Assembly (NCBI GenBank): GCA_964447925.1
Contig: CAYUUP010000047.1
Span: 1 to 12,528 of the forward strand
DNA from: CAYUUP01 sp964447925
GTDB taxonomy: Bacteria; Bacillota; Clostridia; Oscillospirales; Oscillospiraceae
Length of the DNA: 12,528 nucleotides
Reading direction: 5' to 3'
The notes beneath the pieces were generated by a model. It was not told the DNA's origin. It worked only from the letters and a program-made list of their open reading frames with translations, and did no database searches. Positions 6,605-12,528 of the stretch are shown here, one piece after another. A program made the translations under genes and the position numbers. Within the stretch, counting starts at the first letter, position 1. The number at the start of each line of letters is the position of its first letter.

Positions 6605-7624
6605 TCAGTACCGGCCAAAGGTGCAATTAGGCCAATGACAGTCCTTGCAGAGCTGGCACAGCCCGCCGTCCTCGAAGCGGATAAAATCCTCCTTGGTGAA
6701 ACGCAGCCCCGTTGCCGCCTGGGGCAGCACAACATCCAGCACGGTGATCCTGGCATGGATAGCCGCGCCGGGAACACCTAGGATCGTAGTTTTGCCAAGA
6801 TAGGCCACGGTGAACATATTTCCTGGCTGGGCCGGAACGCCCTGTGTCACGATCTCCGCCCCAGACTGCCGGATAGATGTAGGGGTCAAATCGTCCGGAT
6901 CTACCGACATACCGCCAGTCATGATAATCAGGTCGCAGTCCCGGTATCCCTTGATGGCTTCGATGAGCATCTCCAGATAGTCATCGCAAAAGGTCACGCC
7001 CCTCACAGTTATATCAAAAGGCCGCACCTTCTCCCGGATAACTGGCTCAAACCTGTCCTTGATGCGTCCGGAATATACTTCAGATCCGGTAATAATCACG
7101 CCGCAGCTGAGGTCATCCCGGTAAGGCAGCAGTTCAAAGAGGGGGTGCTTGCTTTCCCTGCACAGCTTTTCCGCTTGAAGAATCTGGCTCTCCTGGGTCA
7201 CCAATGGAACAATACGCAGTCCTACCAGTTTCATTCCCGGCTCCACAGGATAGTGGTCAGGCAAGGTAGCAATGGTGATATCCCCGATAGAATTGATCTG
7301 ATGGAGCAGTGGAAGATTAACACGGAACAGACCGGATCTTCTGGCTGTCAGTCCTATCTTCCCCTCAGAGGGAGTGCTGTATTCCGCTCCTGGCACCGGT
7401 GCCATGGCAGCCAGACGCAGAGCGGCCTCCTCCTCGTGGATTTCTCCGGCGTTCTCCTCCCAGATATAGAGGTTCCGCTTTCCTAAATCCAACAGTGCCG
7501 GAATGTCCTCCTCTGTCACTATATGTCCCCGTTGAAAGGCCCTGCCCTTAAAGCCGTCCCGGACAGCGGTAATGTCATGGCAGAGGGTCAGTCCCACAGC
7601 GTCCTCTGTTCGCACTTTTCTCAT
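6605..7624 (-). CDS. MoeA-like molybdopterin-binding domain protein with Cys-rich C-terminal tail
   Basis: A 339-residue protein with a MoCF/MPT-binding domain in its second half: CGVIITGSEVYSGRIKDRF (174-192), DLIIMTGGMSVDPDDLTP (231-248) and ILGVPGAAIHARITVLDVVL (281-300) match the domain shared by MogA and MoeA. The first ~160 residues resemble a shortened MoeA-like front part. The last 20 residues hold Cys323, Cys326, Cys329 and Cys334 (CQLCKDCHWPNC), spaced like a zinc or Fe-S site. Such proteins recur in Moco clusters of Firmicutes, usually annotated only as molybdopterin-binding protein; the biochemical role is not established. ATG at 7624; the ribosome site AAAGGAG ends 12 nt upstream, which is long. 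It lies 67 nt downstream of moeA and 9 nt upstream of moaA, so it is an operon member. Confidence 0.88.
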   Translation of the reverse strand: MRKVRTEDAVGLTLCHDITAVRDGFKGRAFQRGHIVTEEDIPALLDLGKRNLYIWEENAGEIHEEEAALRLAAMAPVPGAEYSTPSEGKIGLTARRSGLFRVNLPLLHQINSIGDITIATLPDHYPVEPGMKLVGLRIVPLVTQESQILQAEKLCRESKHPLFELLPYRDDLSCGVIITGSEVYSGRIKDRFEPVIREKVRPFDITVRGVTFCDDYLEMLIEAIKGYRDCDLIIMTGGMSVDPDDLTPTSIRQSGAEIVTQGVPAQPGNMFTVAYLGKTTILGVPGAAIHARITVLDVVLPQAATGLRFTKEDFIRFEDGGLCQLCKDCHWPNCTFGRY

Positions 7625-7691
7625 CGTAAAAGCGTTCTCCTTTACAGTATAGCGTCAGCCCAACGCCGACCAGTACAGCTGCCCCTGTGCT

Positions 7692-8909
7692 TCAGTGGAG
7701 CAGCCAGGCGTTCACCACAGCCCCCGCAGGCTGGGGCGGACTTCCGGCAGGCAACTCGGCAATCAAATCGCAGCCCACCATGGAACTGAGTACACCATTG
7801 CCCTGTCCTCCCTCGATGACCATCAGCGCATGTCCATTCGCAATTTCCAGTCTTCCCCGCACCAGCCGGGGCTTGTTGCTCCTTTTGGGGTAGTCATACT
7901 TCAACACTGCCTGGATAGGCGTCAGCGCCGGAGATGCCAGCCCCCGCAGCTTCCGCAGCACAGGCAGCACCACAGCATAGAAATTCACCAGCGCCGCCGC
8001 AGGATTACCCGAAAGGCATAGTGCCAGCTTGTCCCCTTTGCGTCCAAACGCGCAGGCCCCGCCGGGCTTCACCCGGAGGGTACGTACCAGCAATTCTGCT
8101 CCTGTCTGAGTCAGAGCGTCCGGCGTCAGATCATAGTCACCGGCAGAGACGCCGCCGGTGGAGAGAACGGCATCGCAGGATTGAAATCCAGTCTCCATCA
8201 GCGCCGCGATGTCTTCCACACTGTCTCCCGCACTGCCAAGGTAAACTCCTTCACATCCAATCTGTCTAAGAGCCGTCTGGAAGGTGTAACGGTTGGTATT
8301 GATGATTTGGGCCGGGCCGGCTTCCTTCCCCGGCTCTGCCAGTTCCGTGCCAGTGGAGATAATGCCTATCCGCGGAACCGGATAGACCAGTGGAGCCGAT
8401 ATCCCCTGAGAGGCCAGCAAGCCCGCCACAGCAGGGTCGATCAGCTGGCCGGGCGTTGCCAACACTTCCCCAGCCTGGATATCCTCGCCGATAGGAATGA
8501 CATTTTCTCCGGTTTTATAGGGCTGGAAAAAAGTTACCTCTTCCGGAGTAAAGCGGGTGTCCTCATATTTGCAGACGGTGTCCGCCCCCTCTGGCACCGG
8601 CGCGCCGGTGAGGATCTTCGCCGCCGTACCCGGCGTCACCGGTACAGTCCAAGTTTGCCCCGCTGCGATCTCCTCTGTCACTTGTAGAGTGACGGGATGC
8701 TCCCGGCTGGCTCCAGCCAGGTCAGCATTCTGAAAGGCATAGCCGTCAAAGGCGGCCTTGGCAAAAGGAGGCGTATTTGTCTTTGCTGTAATCTTCTGGG
8801 CCAGCACCCGCCCTCCCGCTTCTGTCAGTGGGACGGGTTCCGGCGGAAGTGGCCGGGCCAGTTCCAACAATAAATCCCTGGCCTCCTGCCATGTGATATG
8901 CTGTTTCAT
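7692..8909 (-). CDS. moeA: Molybdopterin molybdenumtransferase MoeA
   Basis: MoeA inserts molybdate into adenylated molybdopterin, giving Moco. The 405-residue protein follows the family layout: PPFAKAAFDGYAF (47-59) for the usual P-F-x3-S-x-MDGYA, so the Ser and Met of that motif are replaced by Ala and Phe while Asp55 is kept; TGAPVPEGADTVCKYED (101-117); GEDIQAGEVL (141-150); then the MPT-binding domain with IGIISTGTEL (181-190), LSTGGVSAGDYD (249-260) and LSGNPAAALVNF (299-310); and a C-terminal domain IV. First gene of the Moco operon, after a riboswitch-like leader. The ATG at 8909 has GGGAG 11 nt upstream and lies in a chain of overlapping ATGA start/stop signals. A tungsten-handling role cannot be excluded. 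Confidence 0.95.
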   Translation of the reverse strand: MKQHITWQEARDLLLELARPLPPEPVPLTEAGGRVLAQKITAKTNTPPFAKAAFDGYAFQNADLAGASREHPVTLQVTEEIAAGQTWTVPVTPGTAAKILTGAPVPEGADTVCKYEDTRFTPEEVTFFQPYKTGENVIPIGEDIQAGEVLATPGQLIDPAVAGLLASQGISAPLVYPVPRIGIISTGTELAEPGKEAGPAQIINTNRYTFQTALRQIGCEGVYLGSAGDSVEDIAALMETGFQSCDAVLSTGGVSAGDYDLTPDALTQTGAELLVRTLRVKPGGACAFGRKGDKLALCLSGNPAAALVNFYAVVLPVLRKLRGLASPALTPIQAVLKYDYPKRSNKPRLVRGRLEIANGHALMVIEGGQGNGVLSSMVGCDLIAELPAGSPPQPAGAVVNAWLLH

Positions 8910-8931
8910 AAGTCGGTCATCTCCCGATCAT
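8906..8931 (-). promoter_or_regulatory. Two overlapping four-codon minicistrons leading into the moeA start
   Basis: On the minus strand an ATG at 8931, with AAGGA about 7 nt upstream, opens a reading frame M-I-G-R-stop. Its stop shares ATGA (8920-8917) with a second ATG opening M-T-D-L-stop, whose stop shares ATGA (8909-8906) with the moeA ATG. Neither is in frame with moeA. The first has a better placed ribosome site than moeA itself, so ribosomes could load there and reinitiate. Function is inferred only; a chance arrangement is possible. Confidence 0.3.
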
Positions 8932-8945
8932 AATTGTTCCTTCAG

Positions 8946-8985
8946 TTAAAAATGAGGTCCGGAGAGATGGCAGTCTCTCCGGACC
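8946..8985 (-). terminator. Second (proximal) intrinsic terminator in the moeA leader
   Basis: A perfect 12-bp stem (8974-8985 with 8956-8967; arms GGTCCGGAGAGA and its complement) with a 6-nt loop is followed on the minus strand by TCATTTTTAA (8955-8946). It lies only ~37 nt before the moeA ATG and in the leader of the same transcript, which marks it as an attenuator and not an end-of-gene terminator. Confidence 0.85.
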
Positions 8986-9020
8986 CCGCCTATAGGCATG
9001 GCATGTGACTGCCGCAGCAG

Positions 9021-9049
9021 AAAAATTGCGCCCCTTGGGGAAGGAGCGC
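9021..9049 (-). terminator. First (distal) intrinsic terminator in the moeA leader, likely riboswitch expression platform
   Basis: On the minus strand GCGCTCCTT-CCCC-AAGGGGCGC (9049-9028) forms a 9-bp hairpin, followed by AATTTTT. One pair is G-U on this strand and would be a C-A mismatch on the other, so the structure belongs to minus-strand RNA. Its 5' arm, GGCGCTCC (9050-9043), can instead pair with GGAG-aa-CGC-a-CC (9099-9088), the 3' closing strand of the upstream aptamer, giving an antiterminator that excludes the aptamer's closing stem. This predicts ligand-bound OFF behaviour. Confidence 0.8.
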
Positions 9050-9084
9050 CACTTCTGCCCGGCCTGCTATTTTAGAGGTAGGGC

Positions 9085-9210
9085 TTTGGTGCGTTCTCCT
9101 TTTCAAGCAAGGAAGGCCCCGCCGTTTCCAGCAGAACCCCGTGACCACAATGGGTCAGGCTGGGAGCCATAGGCAAACACCCACAGGCCCGTCAGCTCGG
9201 AGGCACAAAA
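9085..9210 (-). promoter_or_regulatory. Probable Moco riboswitch aptamer upstream of the Moco operon
   Basis: A ~126-nt structured element lies in the minus-strand leader of moeA. Its ends pair as TTTTGTGC (9210-9203) with GCACCAAA (9092-9085), 8 bp with one mismatch. Inside are hairpins TGACC/GGTCA, GCTG-GAAA-CGGC with a GNRA tetraloop, and TCCTT/AAGGA. Just inside the closing stem is CCTCCGAGC, and GGCTCCC occurs further on, so GAGC and GGCTC can pair. Position ahead of a Moco operon, size, multi-branched fold, GNRA hairpin and a following terminator agree with the Moco RNA motif, which binds molybdenum (or tungsten) cofactor. The assignment is from memory of the motif and context, not a covariance-model match. 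Confidence 0.72.
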
Positions 9211-9228
9211 TTTCACAATGAATTGGTT

Positions 9229-9272
9229 CCCCCACTAGGTGGAGGCAGCCCCGCCGCCGGTCAGACGGCGGG
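9229..9272 (-). other. Two hairpins at the 5' end of the moeA leader
   Basis: CCCGCCG/CGGCGGG (9272-9266 with 9256-9250) begins ~5 nt after the predicted start site. CCTCCAC/GTGGGGG (9245-9239 with 9235-9229) follows; its G-U pair works only in minus-strand RNA. Neither has a U-tract, so they are not terminators. They may stabilise the 5' end or help the aptamer fold. With the aptamer and two terminators they account for most of the gene-free stretch 8910-9326. Confidence 0.5.
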
Positions 9273-9283
9273 ACTATGCTGAG

Positions 9284-9312
9284 ATTATATCATACCTTTT
9301 TGCAGTTCGCAA
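9284..9312 (-). promoter_or_regulatory. Promoter of the Moco operon
   Basis: On the minus strand TTGCGA (9312-9307) and a perfect TATAAT (9289-9284) lie 17 bp apart, and TGA directly before the -10 gives an extended -10. This is the best promoter match in the window. The start site would be near 9277, leaving a leader of about 370 nt before moeA. It begins just after the BKACE gene; no intrinsic terminator is visible between them, so read-through from upstream genes may add to transcription. Confidence 0.8.
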
Positions 9313-9326
9313 GAGGGAAAAACAAT

Positions 9327-10223
9327 TTAACCCTTCAGGCAGTTCCGGGTGACGCCCAGGATTTCACGGGCGTCCTGCGCGGTGGCAATCTCACGGCCGG
9401 CCAACTTGGCCATGGAAACTGCGCGTTCCACCAGGGAGACGTTGGTGGCTAGGATCTTTTTGCCGTCAGCATCCTTGCCATAGAGGATATTGTCCTCCAG
9501 GCCCACCCGTAGGCCGTCGCAGCCCAGGGACAGGCCGGCCAGGATCATAGGCATGTGGGCCTTGCCGATACCGGAGACAGACCAGATAGCGTCCTTAGGG
9601 AGCTTGCTGACCAGGAAGGCCAGGTTTCCGGCAGTGCCGGGCATAGCGCCGCCAACACCCATAATGAACTGGTAGTAAGGGCGGCCGGGAATGTTATGCT
9701 TTTGGATATAGTAGTTAGCGCTGTCTATGAAGCCGGTGTCGAAGATCTCAAACTCGGGCTTAATATCCTGCTTCACAACCTCATCTGCCAGTTTATTCAG
9801 GAAACGAGGAGAGTTCTCAAAAATATAGCTGTTGGACCAATTCAGCGTACCAGGGTCAAAGGAACATAACTCAGGCTTCAGCGCGCCCAAATGCTGGAGC
9901 CGCTTATAATCCTCATACTCGCCGCCGGAGGTGGTCAGATTAATGACGATGTCAACACCGGCCTCTGCACACTTCTTTCGGGAGAGTTCCACCGTCTCGG
10001 TGAATTTATCCAGGCTCATAGACTTATAGCCGATCTGCATGACACCATCCACCTCCTTGTCCTCACGGACATGGATGTGGGCAACAGCGGCGCCGGCCTT
10101 GGCCACCGCCACGACCTGGTCGGAAATCTCATCCGGGGTATAGGGGACACTGGGGGCCTGGGCCTTCTTGGTGCCAGCCCCACAGAGACAGGCGTTGATA
10201 ATCAGCTTGTTGGAAATTGCCAT
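9327..10223 (-). CDS. Beta-keto acid cleavage enzyme (BKACE/DUF849), candidate triacetate acetoacetate-lyase
   Basis: BKACE enzymes are Zn-dependent TIM barrels that condense a beta-keto acid with acetyl-CoA and split it into acetoacetate plus a new acyl-CoA. The 298-residue protein shows GAGTKKAQAPSVPYTPDEI (15-33), the metal ligands His49 and His51 in AHIHVRED, ELCSFDPGTLNW (118-129), KPEFEIFDTGFI (155-166) and Glu243, a metal ligand, in RVGLEDNILYG. ATG at 10223 with AGGAAG 8 nt upstream; 35 nt after the thiolase gene. The best known member is the 3-keto-5-aminohexanoate enzyme of lysine fermentation (Kce), but no lysine-pathway gene is visible here. Next to a transhydroxylase-like subunit and thiolase, cleavage of 3,5-dioxohexanoate (phloroglucinol pathway) to acetoacetyl-CoA and acetoacetate is a better inference. 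Family is secure; substrate is not. Confidence 0.92.
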   Translation of the reverse strand: MAISNKLIINACLCGAGTKKAQAPSVPYTPDEISDQVVAVAKAGAAVAHIHVREDKEVDGVMQIGYKSMSLDKFTETVELSRKKCAEAGVDIVINLTTSGGEYEDYKRLQHLGALKPELCSFDPGTLNWSNSYIFENSPRFLNKLADEVVKQDIKPEFEIFDTGFIDSANYYIQKHNIPGRPYYQFIMGVGGAMPGTAGNLAFLVSKLPKDAIWSVSGIGKAHMPMILAGLSLGCDGLRVGLEDNILYGKDADGKKILATNVSLVERAVSMAKLAGREIATAQDAREILGVTRNCLKG

Positions 10224-10258
10224 TGTAATTACTTCCTTTCAAAGATCGAATCACTGTG

Positions 10259-11506
10259 TTACTCGCACAGCTCCAAAACAGTAGCCTGGCCCATGCCCCC
10301 GGCGATACACAGGGTGGCAAGGCCGTATTTTACGCCCCGCTTCTTCATCTCGTGGGCAAGGGTAACAATGATGCGGCAACCGGAGGAACCTACAGGATGC
10401 CCCAGGGCAATCGCTCCACCGTTAACATTGATAATGTCCATCCGATCTTCCAGCCCCAACAGCTTGATGCACCCCAGAGACTGAGCGGCAAACGCCTCAT
10501 TCAGTTCAATAAGACCGATGTCATCCATGGTGATCCCGGCGTTTTCCAATGCCTTAGGTACGGCATACACTGGGCCAAGGCCCATGGAACGGGGGTCACA
10601 ACCAGCAGTACCCATACCGATAATCTTTACCATGGGAGTGAGGCCAAGATCCCTAGCCTTACTCTCCCCCATCAGCAGGACAGCGGACGCGCCGTCATTC
10701 CGGCCGGAGGAGGAGCCGGCGGTGACGCTGCCGGTCAACTCCTTAGAGCCATAGAGTCGCCCCTGCTCGTCCTTCTGGATGTTGAAACAGGGCTTCAGCT
10801 TTGCCATCTTCTCCTCATTTGTGGTCCGGTTGGGAAATTCATCAGTATCGAAAACTATAGGAGGCTTTTTCCGGCCCTGAGGAACGGTGAGGGGGATAAT
10901 CTCATCCTTAAAGCGTCCGCTGTCTACGGCGGCGATGGCCTTTCGCTGGGATTCCAAGGAAAAGGCATCCTGCTCCTCACGGGTGATATTCAACTCCCCC
11001 GCCACATTCTCTGCGGTGGCGCCCATATTGTACTTGCCATACATCTCCATGGGCTGGCTGCGGAACTGTCCTTCAGTAAGGGCGTCCACCAACTCGGTGT
11101 TGCCAGTCCCAACACCCCAGCGAGCGTTGCGGATATAGAATACGGCATTAGACATGGACTCCGTACCCCCTGCCGCCACAACATTGGACAGGCCGCACAT
11201 AATTTGCATGGCTCCGTTGTGTACCGCCGTCATGCCAGAAGCGCACTGCCGCATCACAGTGTGGGCGGAAGCGGATTCTGGGATCCCCGCCGCCAAAGCT
11301 GCCACACGGGCGATATTCGGCTCATCAGAGGTTTGACGGCACTGACCCAGAATGACCTCGTCAATCTCCTGGGGATCGATGCCGCTGCGCTCCACCACAC
11401 CCTTCAGGACAGCGGTGGCCATGTCCAGAGCGGAGAGAGGTTTCAGGCCACCGCCCATCTTGCCCACCGCTGTGCGGCAGGCCTCTACAATGACAACATT
11501 TTCCAT
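10259..11506 (-). CDS. Acetyl-CoA acetyltransferase (thiolase)
   Basis: Thiolase II interconverts acetoacetyl-CoA plus CoA and two acetyl-CoA. The 415-residue protein has all catalytic parts: nucleophile Cys88 in MRQCASGMTAV, NEAF (336-339), His370 in GGAIALGHPVGSSG and the acid-base Cys400 in LCIAGGMGQA. The CoA-loop stretch reads GSVTAGSSSGRNDGAS (259-274) where most homologues have TAGNASGINDGA, a variant but ordinary form. ATG at 11506 with AGAGGG about 9 nt upstream. It is followed 35 nt later by the BKACE gene, whose reaction releases acetoacetate and an acyl-CoA. If that acyl-CoA is acetoacetyl-CoA, this thiolase is the next step. It could also supply butyrate synthesis. Confidence 0.96.
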   Translation of the reverse strand: MENVVIVEACRTAVGKMGGGLKPLSALDMATAVLKGVVERSGIDPQEIDEVILGQCRQTSDEPNIARVAALAAGIPESASAHTVMRQCASGMTAVHNGAMQIMCGLSNVVAAGGTESMSNAVFYIRNARWGVGTGNTELVDALTEGQFRSQPMEMYGKYNMGATAENVAGELNITREEQDAFSLESQRKAIAAVDSGRFKDEIIPLTVPQGRKKPPIVFDTDEFPNRTTNEEKMAKLKPCFNIQKDEQGRLYGSKELTGSVTAGSSSGRNDGASAVLLMGESKARDLGLTPMVKIIGMGTAGCDPRSMGLGPVYAVPKALENAGITMDDIGLIELNEAFAAQSLGCIKLLGLEDRMDIINVNGGAIALGHPVGSSGCRIIVTLAHEMKKRGVKYGLATLCIAGGMGQATVLELCE

Positions 11507-11560
11507 TTTACACTACCCTCTTTTAAATACTTTTAAAACGCAACAAATCATTCAATCGTC

Positions 11561-11587
11561 CTTCTCCCCGGTGAGACCGGGGAGAAG
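11561..11587. other. Strong intercistronic hairpin upstream of the thiolase gene
   Basis: CTTCTCCCCGG (11561-11571) pairs perfectly with CCGGGGAGAAG (11577-11587) around a 5-nt loop. Neither side carries a T-tract, so it is not a standard intrinsic terminator. Lying between the Fe-S subunit gene and the thiolase gene on the same transcript, it may stabilise or process the mRNA and set unequal subunit levels. It could also be a weak terminator. Confidence 0.6.
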
Positions 11588-11668
11588 ATTCGATCTGTCT
11601 CAGTGGCAAATCCCCCGCCTATAGCTCTTCAGCGGGAGCTTCAGGGCAATTGCCTTCAGGCGTACAAA

Positions 11669-12526
11669 TCAGCTGATCGGCTCCAGATAGGTAATGCCCA
11701 CATAGTGGTCGTGGTCAGTACGCTGGCCAGTGTACCGCACGGGCTTAAAACCGGGGAAGGTGATGTCTACTGTCCAACCCTTTCCCTTGGGCAGGTCTTC
11801 AAATTCATAGTCGCCCGCCCAGTTAGTTTCCATCTCATAGGACGTGCCGCACTCCTCGCAGGTAATTTTCACGTGCGCGCCAATGCAGACTTCCTCCAGT
11901 TCTTCCGGATAGGCCACGGTACCGGCCAGGAAAGCACTTGGGATATTCAGATGCACCACGCTGGAGGTCATATCCCCCAGGCATTCCAACTGCGTGATTT
12001 TGTTAGCGGCAATCAGCTTGCTGACATTGCTCTCTGGGTCAGCCAGATCGCCGAAGACTAGTGCCTGATTGGGGCAGGCCTCAACGCATCTCGGCTCGAA
12101 GCCGGGGTAATCAGGGTCATCCAGCAGCTCGGCACACATGGTACACTTCTGGGGCAGCTGTAATTCCTCATTCCAGAACACCGCTCCCACCGGGCAGGCA
12201 TCTACGATCTGCCGCTGGCCCCGGGCCTTCTCCGGGTCAATGATCACGATGCCATCGGGCCGCTTGTACACCGCACCGTCCTTCGCTGCGGCCAGGCAGG
12301 CAGGCTTGTCGCAGTGGCTGCAGGGGGTGGGGACGGTAGCAGTCTTGATCCGGCGCTCATTGTCACCCCGCTCCCACTCAACGATGTTCATCCAGTACTG
12401 CCCCAACTCCGGCTGAGAACGGGACAGGTCAGTATCCCAGCCGCAGTGTTCGTCCTTGCAGGCCATAAAGCATGCATAGCAGGCCATGCACCGGGCAGAG
12501 TTGATAGCGATACCCGGCTGTTTCAT
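11669..12526 (-). CDS. [4Fe-4S] beta subunit of a DMSO-reductase-family molybdoenzyme, pyrogallol-phloroglucinol transhydroxylase-like
   Basis: A 285-residue electron-transfer subunit. Cysteines at 13, 16, 19, 23; 69, 72, 77, 111; and 128, 131, 147, 151 make twelve ligands, enough for three [4Fe-4S] clusters, where DmsB-type subunits carry sixteen for four. RWMNI-like YWMNIVEWERG (44-54), TPCSHCDKPAC (67-77), GAVYKRPDGIVIIDPEKARG (84-103) and QKCTMCAELLDD (126-137) closely resemble the transhydroxylase beta subunit as I recall it. After ~residue 205 comes a beta-rich C-terminal domain (CEECGTSYEMETNWAGDYEF, then LPKGKGWTVDI), like the Ig/transthyretin-type domain of that subunit; it carries extra Cys214, 223 and 226. 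No Tat signal or membrane segment, so it is cytoplasmic. The start ATG is two bases from the window edge; the catalytic molybdopterin subunit would lie beyond it. Confidence 0.85.
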   Translation of the reverse strand: MKQPGIAINSARCMACYACFMACKDEHCGWDTDLSRSQPELGQYWMNIVEWERGDNERRIKTATVPTPCSHCDKPACLAAAKDGAVYKRPDGIVIIDPEKARGQRQIVDACPVGAVFWNEELQLPQKCTMCAELLDDPDYPGFEPRCVEACPNQALVFGDLADPESNVSKLIAANKITQLECLGDMTSSVVHLNIPSAFLAGTVAYPEELEEVCIGAHVKITCEECGTSYEMETNWAGDYEFEDLPKGKGWTVDITFPGFKPVRYTGQRTDHDHYVGITYLEPIS

Positions 12527-12528
12527 AG

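Noticed and set aside
9061..9210. A 6S, SRP or RNase P RNA gene in the structured gene-free stretch
   Set aside because: The hallmark SRP and RNase P sequences are absent, the wobble pairs fit the minus strand, and position before moeA with terminators fits a riboswitch better.
9250..9272. GC-rich hairpin read as the terminator of the BKACE gene
   Set aside because: No T-tract follows on the minus strand and it lies downstream of the Moco promoter -10, so it belongs to the leader RNA.
9327..10223. Naming the BKACE gene kce (lysine fermentation)
   Set aside because: The family has many substrates and no aminomutase or other lysine-pathway gene is in the window; a symbol would overstate the evidence.
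10256..11536. A 426-codon open frame on the plus strand, antisense to the thiolase gene
   Set aside because: Thiolase has full catalytic motifs in the opposite strand; the antisense product shows no family features and no ribosome site was evident.
11669..12526. DmsB/NrfC-type four-cluster ferredoxin subunit
   Set aside because: Only twelve cluster-type cysteines are in place and a C-terminal beta domain follows, which fits the three-cluster transhydroxylase beta subunit better.
1..12528. CRISPR array, tRNA, rRNA, insertion sequence or phage genes
   Set aside because: No regularly spaced repeats, tRNA-like folds, transposase motifs or phage proteins were seen on either strand.

Overview
The window reads as a chromosomal segment of an anaerobic Gram-positive gut bacterium, most likely a Clostridia member of the Oscillospiraceae type (Flavonifractor or a relative). 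This rests on protein style, GGAGG-type ribosome sites, moderately high GC and gene content, not on a database match. Every gene except the ahpC-ahpF-like pair lies on the minus strand.

Layout in minus-strand transcription order (right to left). (1) 12526-9327: iron-sulfur subunit of a DMSO-reductase-family molybdoenzyme that most resembles the beta subunit of pyrogallol-phloroglucinol transhydroxylase, then an acetyl-CoA acetyltransferase (thiolase), then a beta-keto acid cleavage enzyme (BKACE/DUF849). Together they suggest anaerobic trihydroxybenzene breakdown: phloroglucinol is reduced and opened to 3,5-dioxohexanoate, a BKACE enzyme splits it with acetyl-CoA to acetoacetyl-CoA plus acetoacetate, and thiolase yields acetyl-CoA. 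(2) 9312-8910: a good promoter, then a leader of about 370 nt with a structured element that looks like a molybdenum-cofactor (Moco) riboswitch, followed by two intrinsic terminators in tandem and a curious chain of overlapping minicistrons at the first start codon. (3) 8909-4201: a Moco synthesis operon: moeA, a second molybdopterin-binding protein with a Cys-rich tail, moaA, moaC (TTG start), a mogA/moaB-type gene and a stand-alone MOSC protein. moaD, moaE and mobA are not in the window. The cofactor genes lie next to a gene whose enzyme would need that cofactor.

A bidirectional terminator (4158-4196) separates this operon from the convergent plus-strand pair ahpC plus an AhpF-like flavoprotein (1951-4155). 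The flavoprotein has the AhpF modules in reversed order: thioredoxin-reductase core first, AhpF-type double thioredoxin fold last. Divergent from ahpC is a short-chain dehydrogenase/reductase (1647-874) with its own promoter and terminator, followed by a LysR-family regulator (562 to beyond base 1).

No tRNA, rRNA, CRISPR array, transposase or other mobile element was seen.
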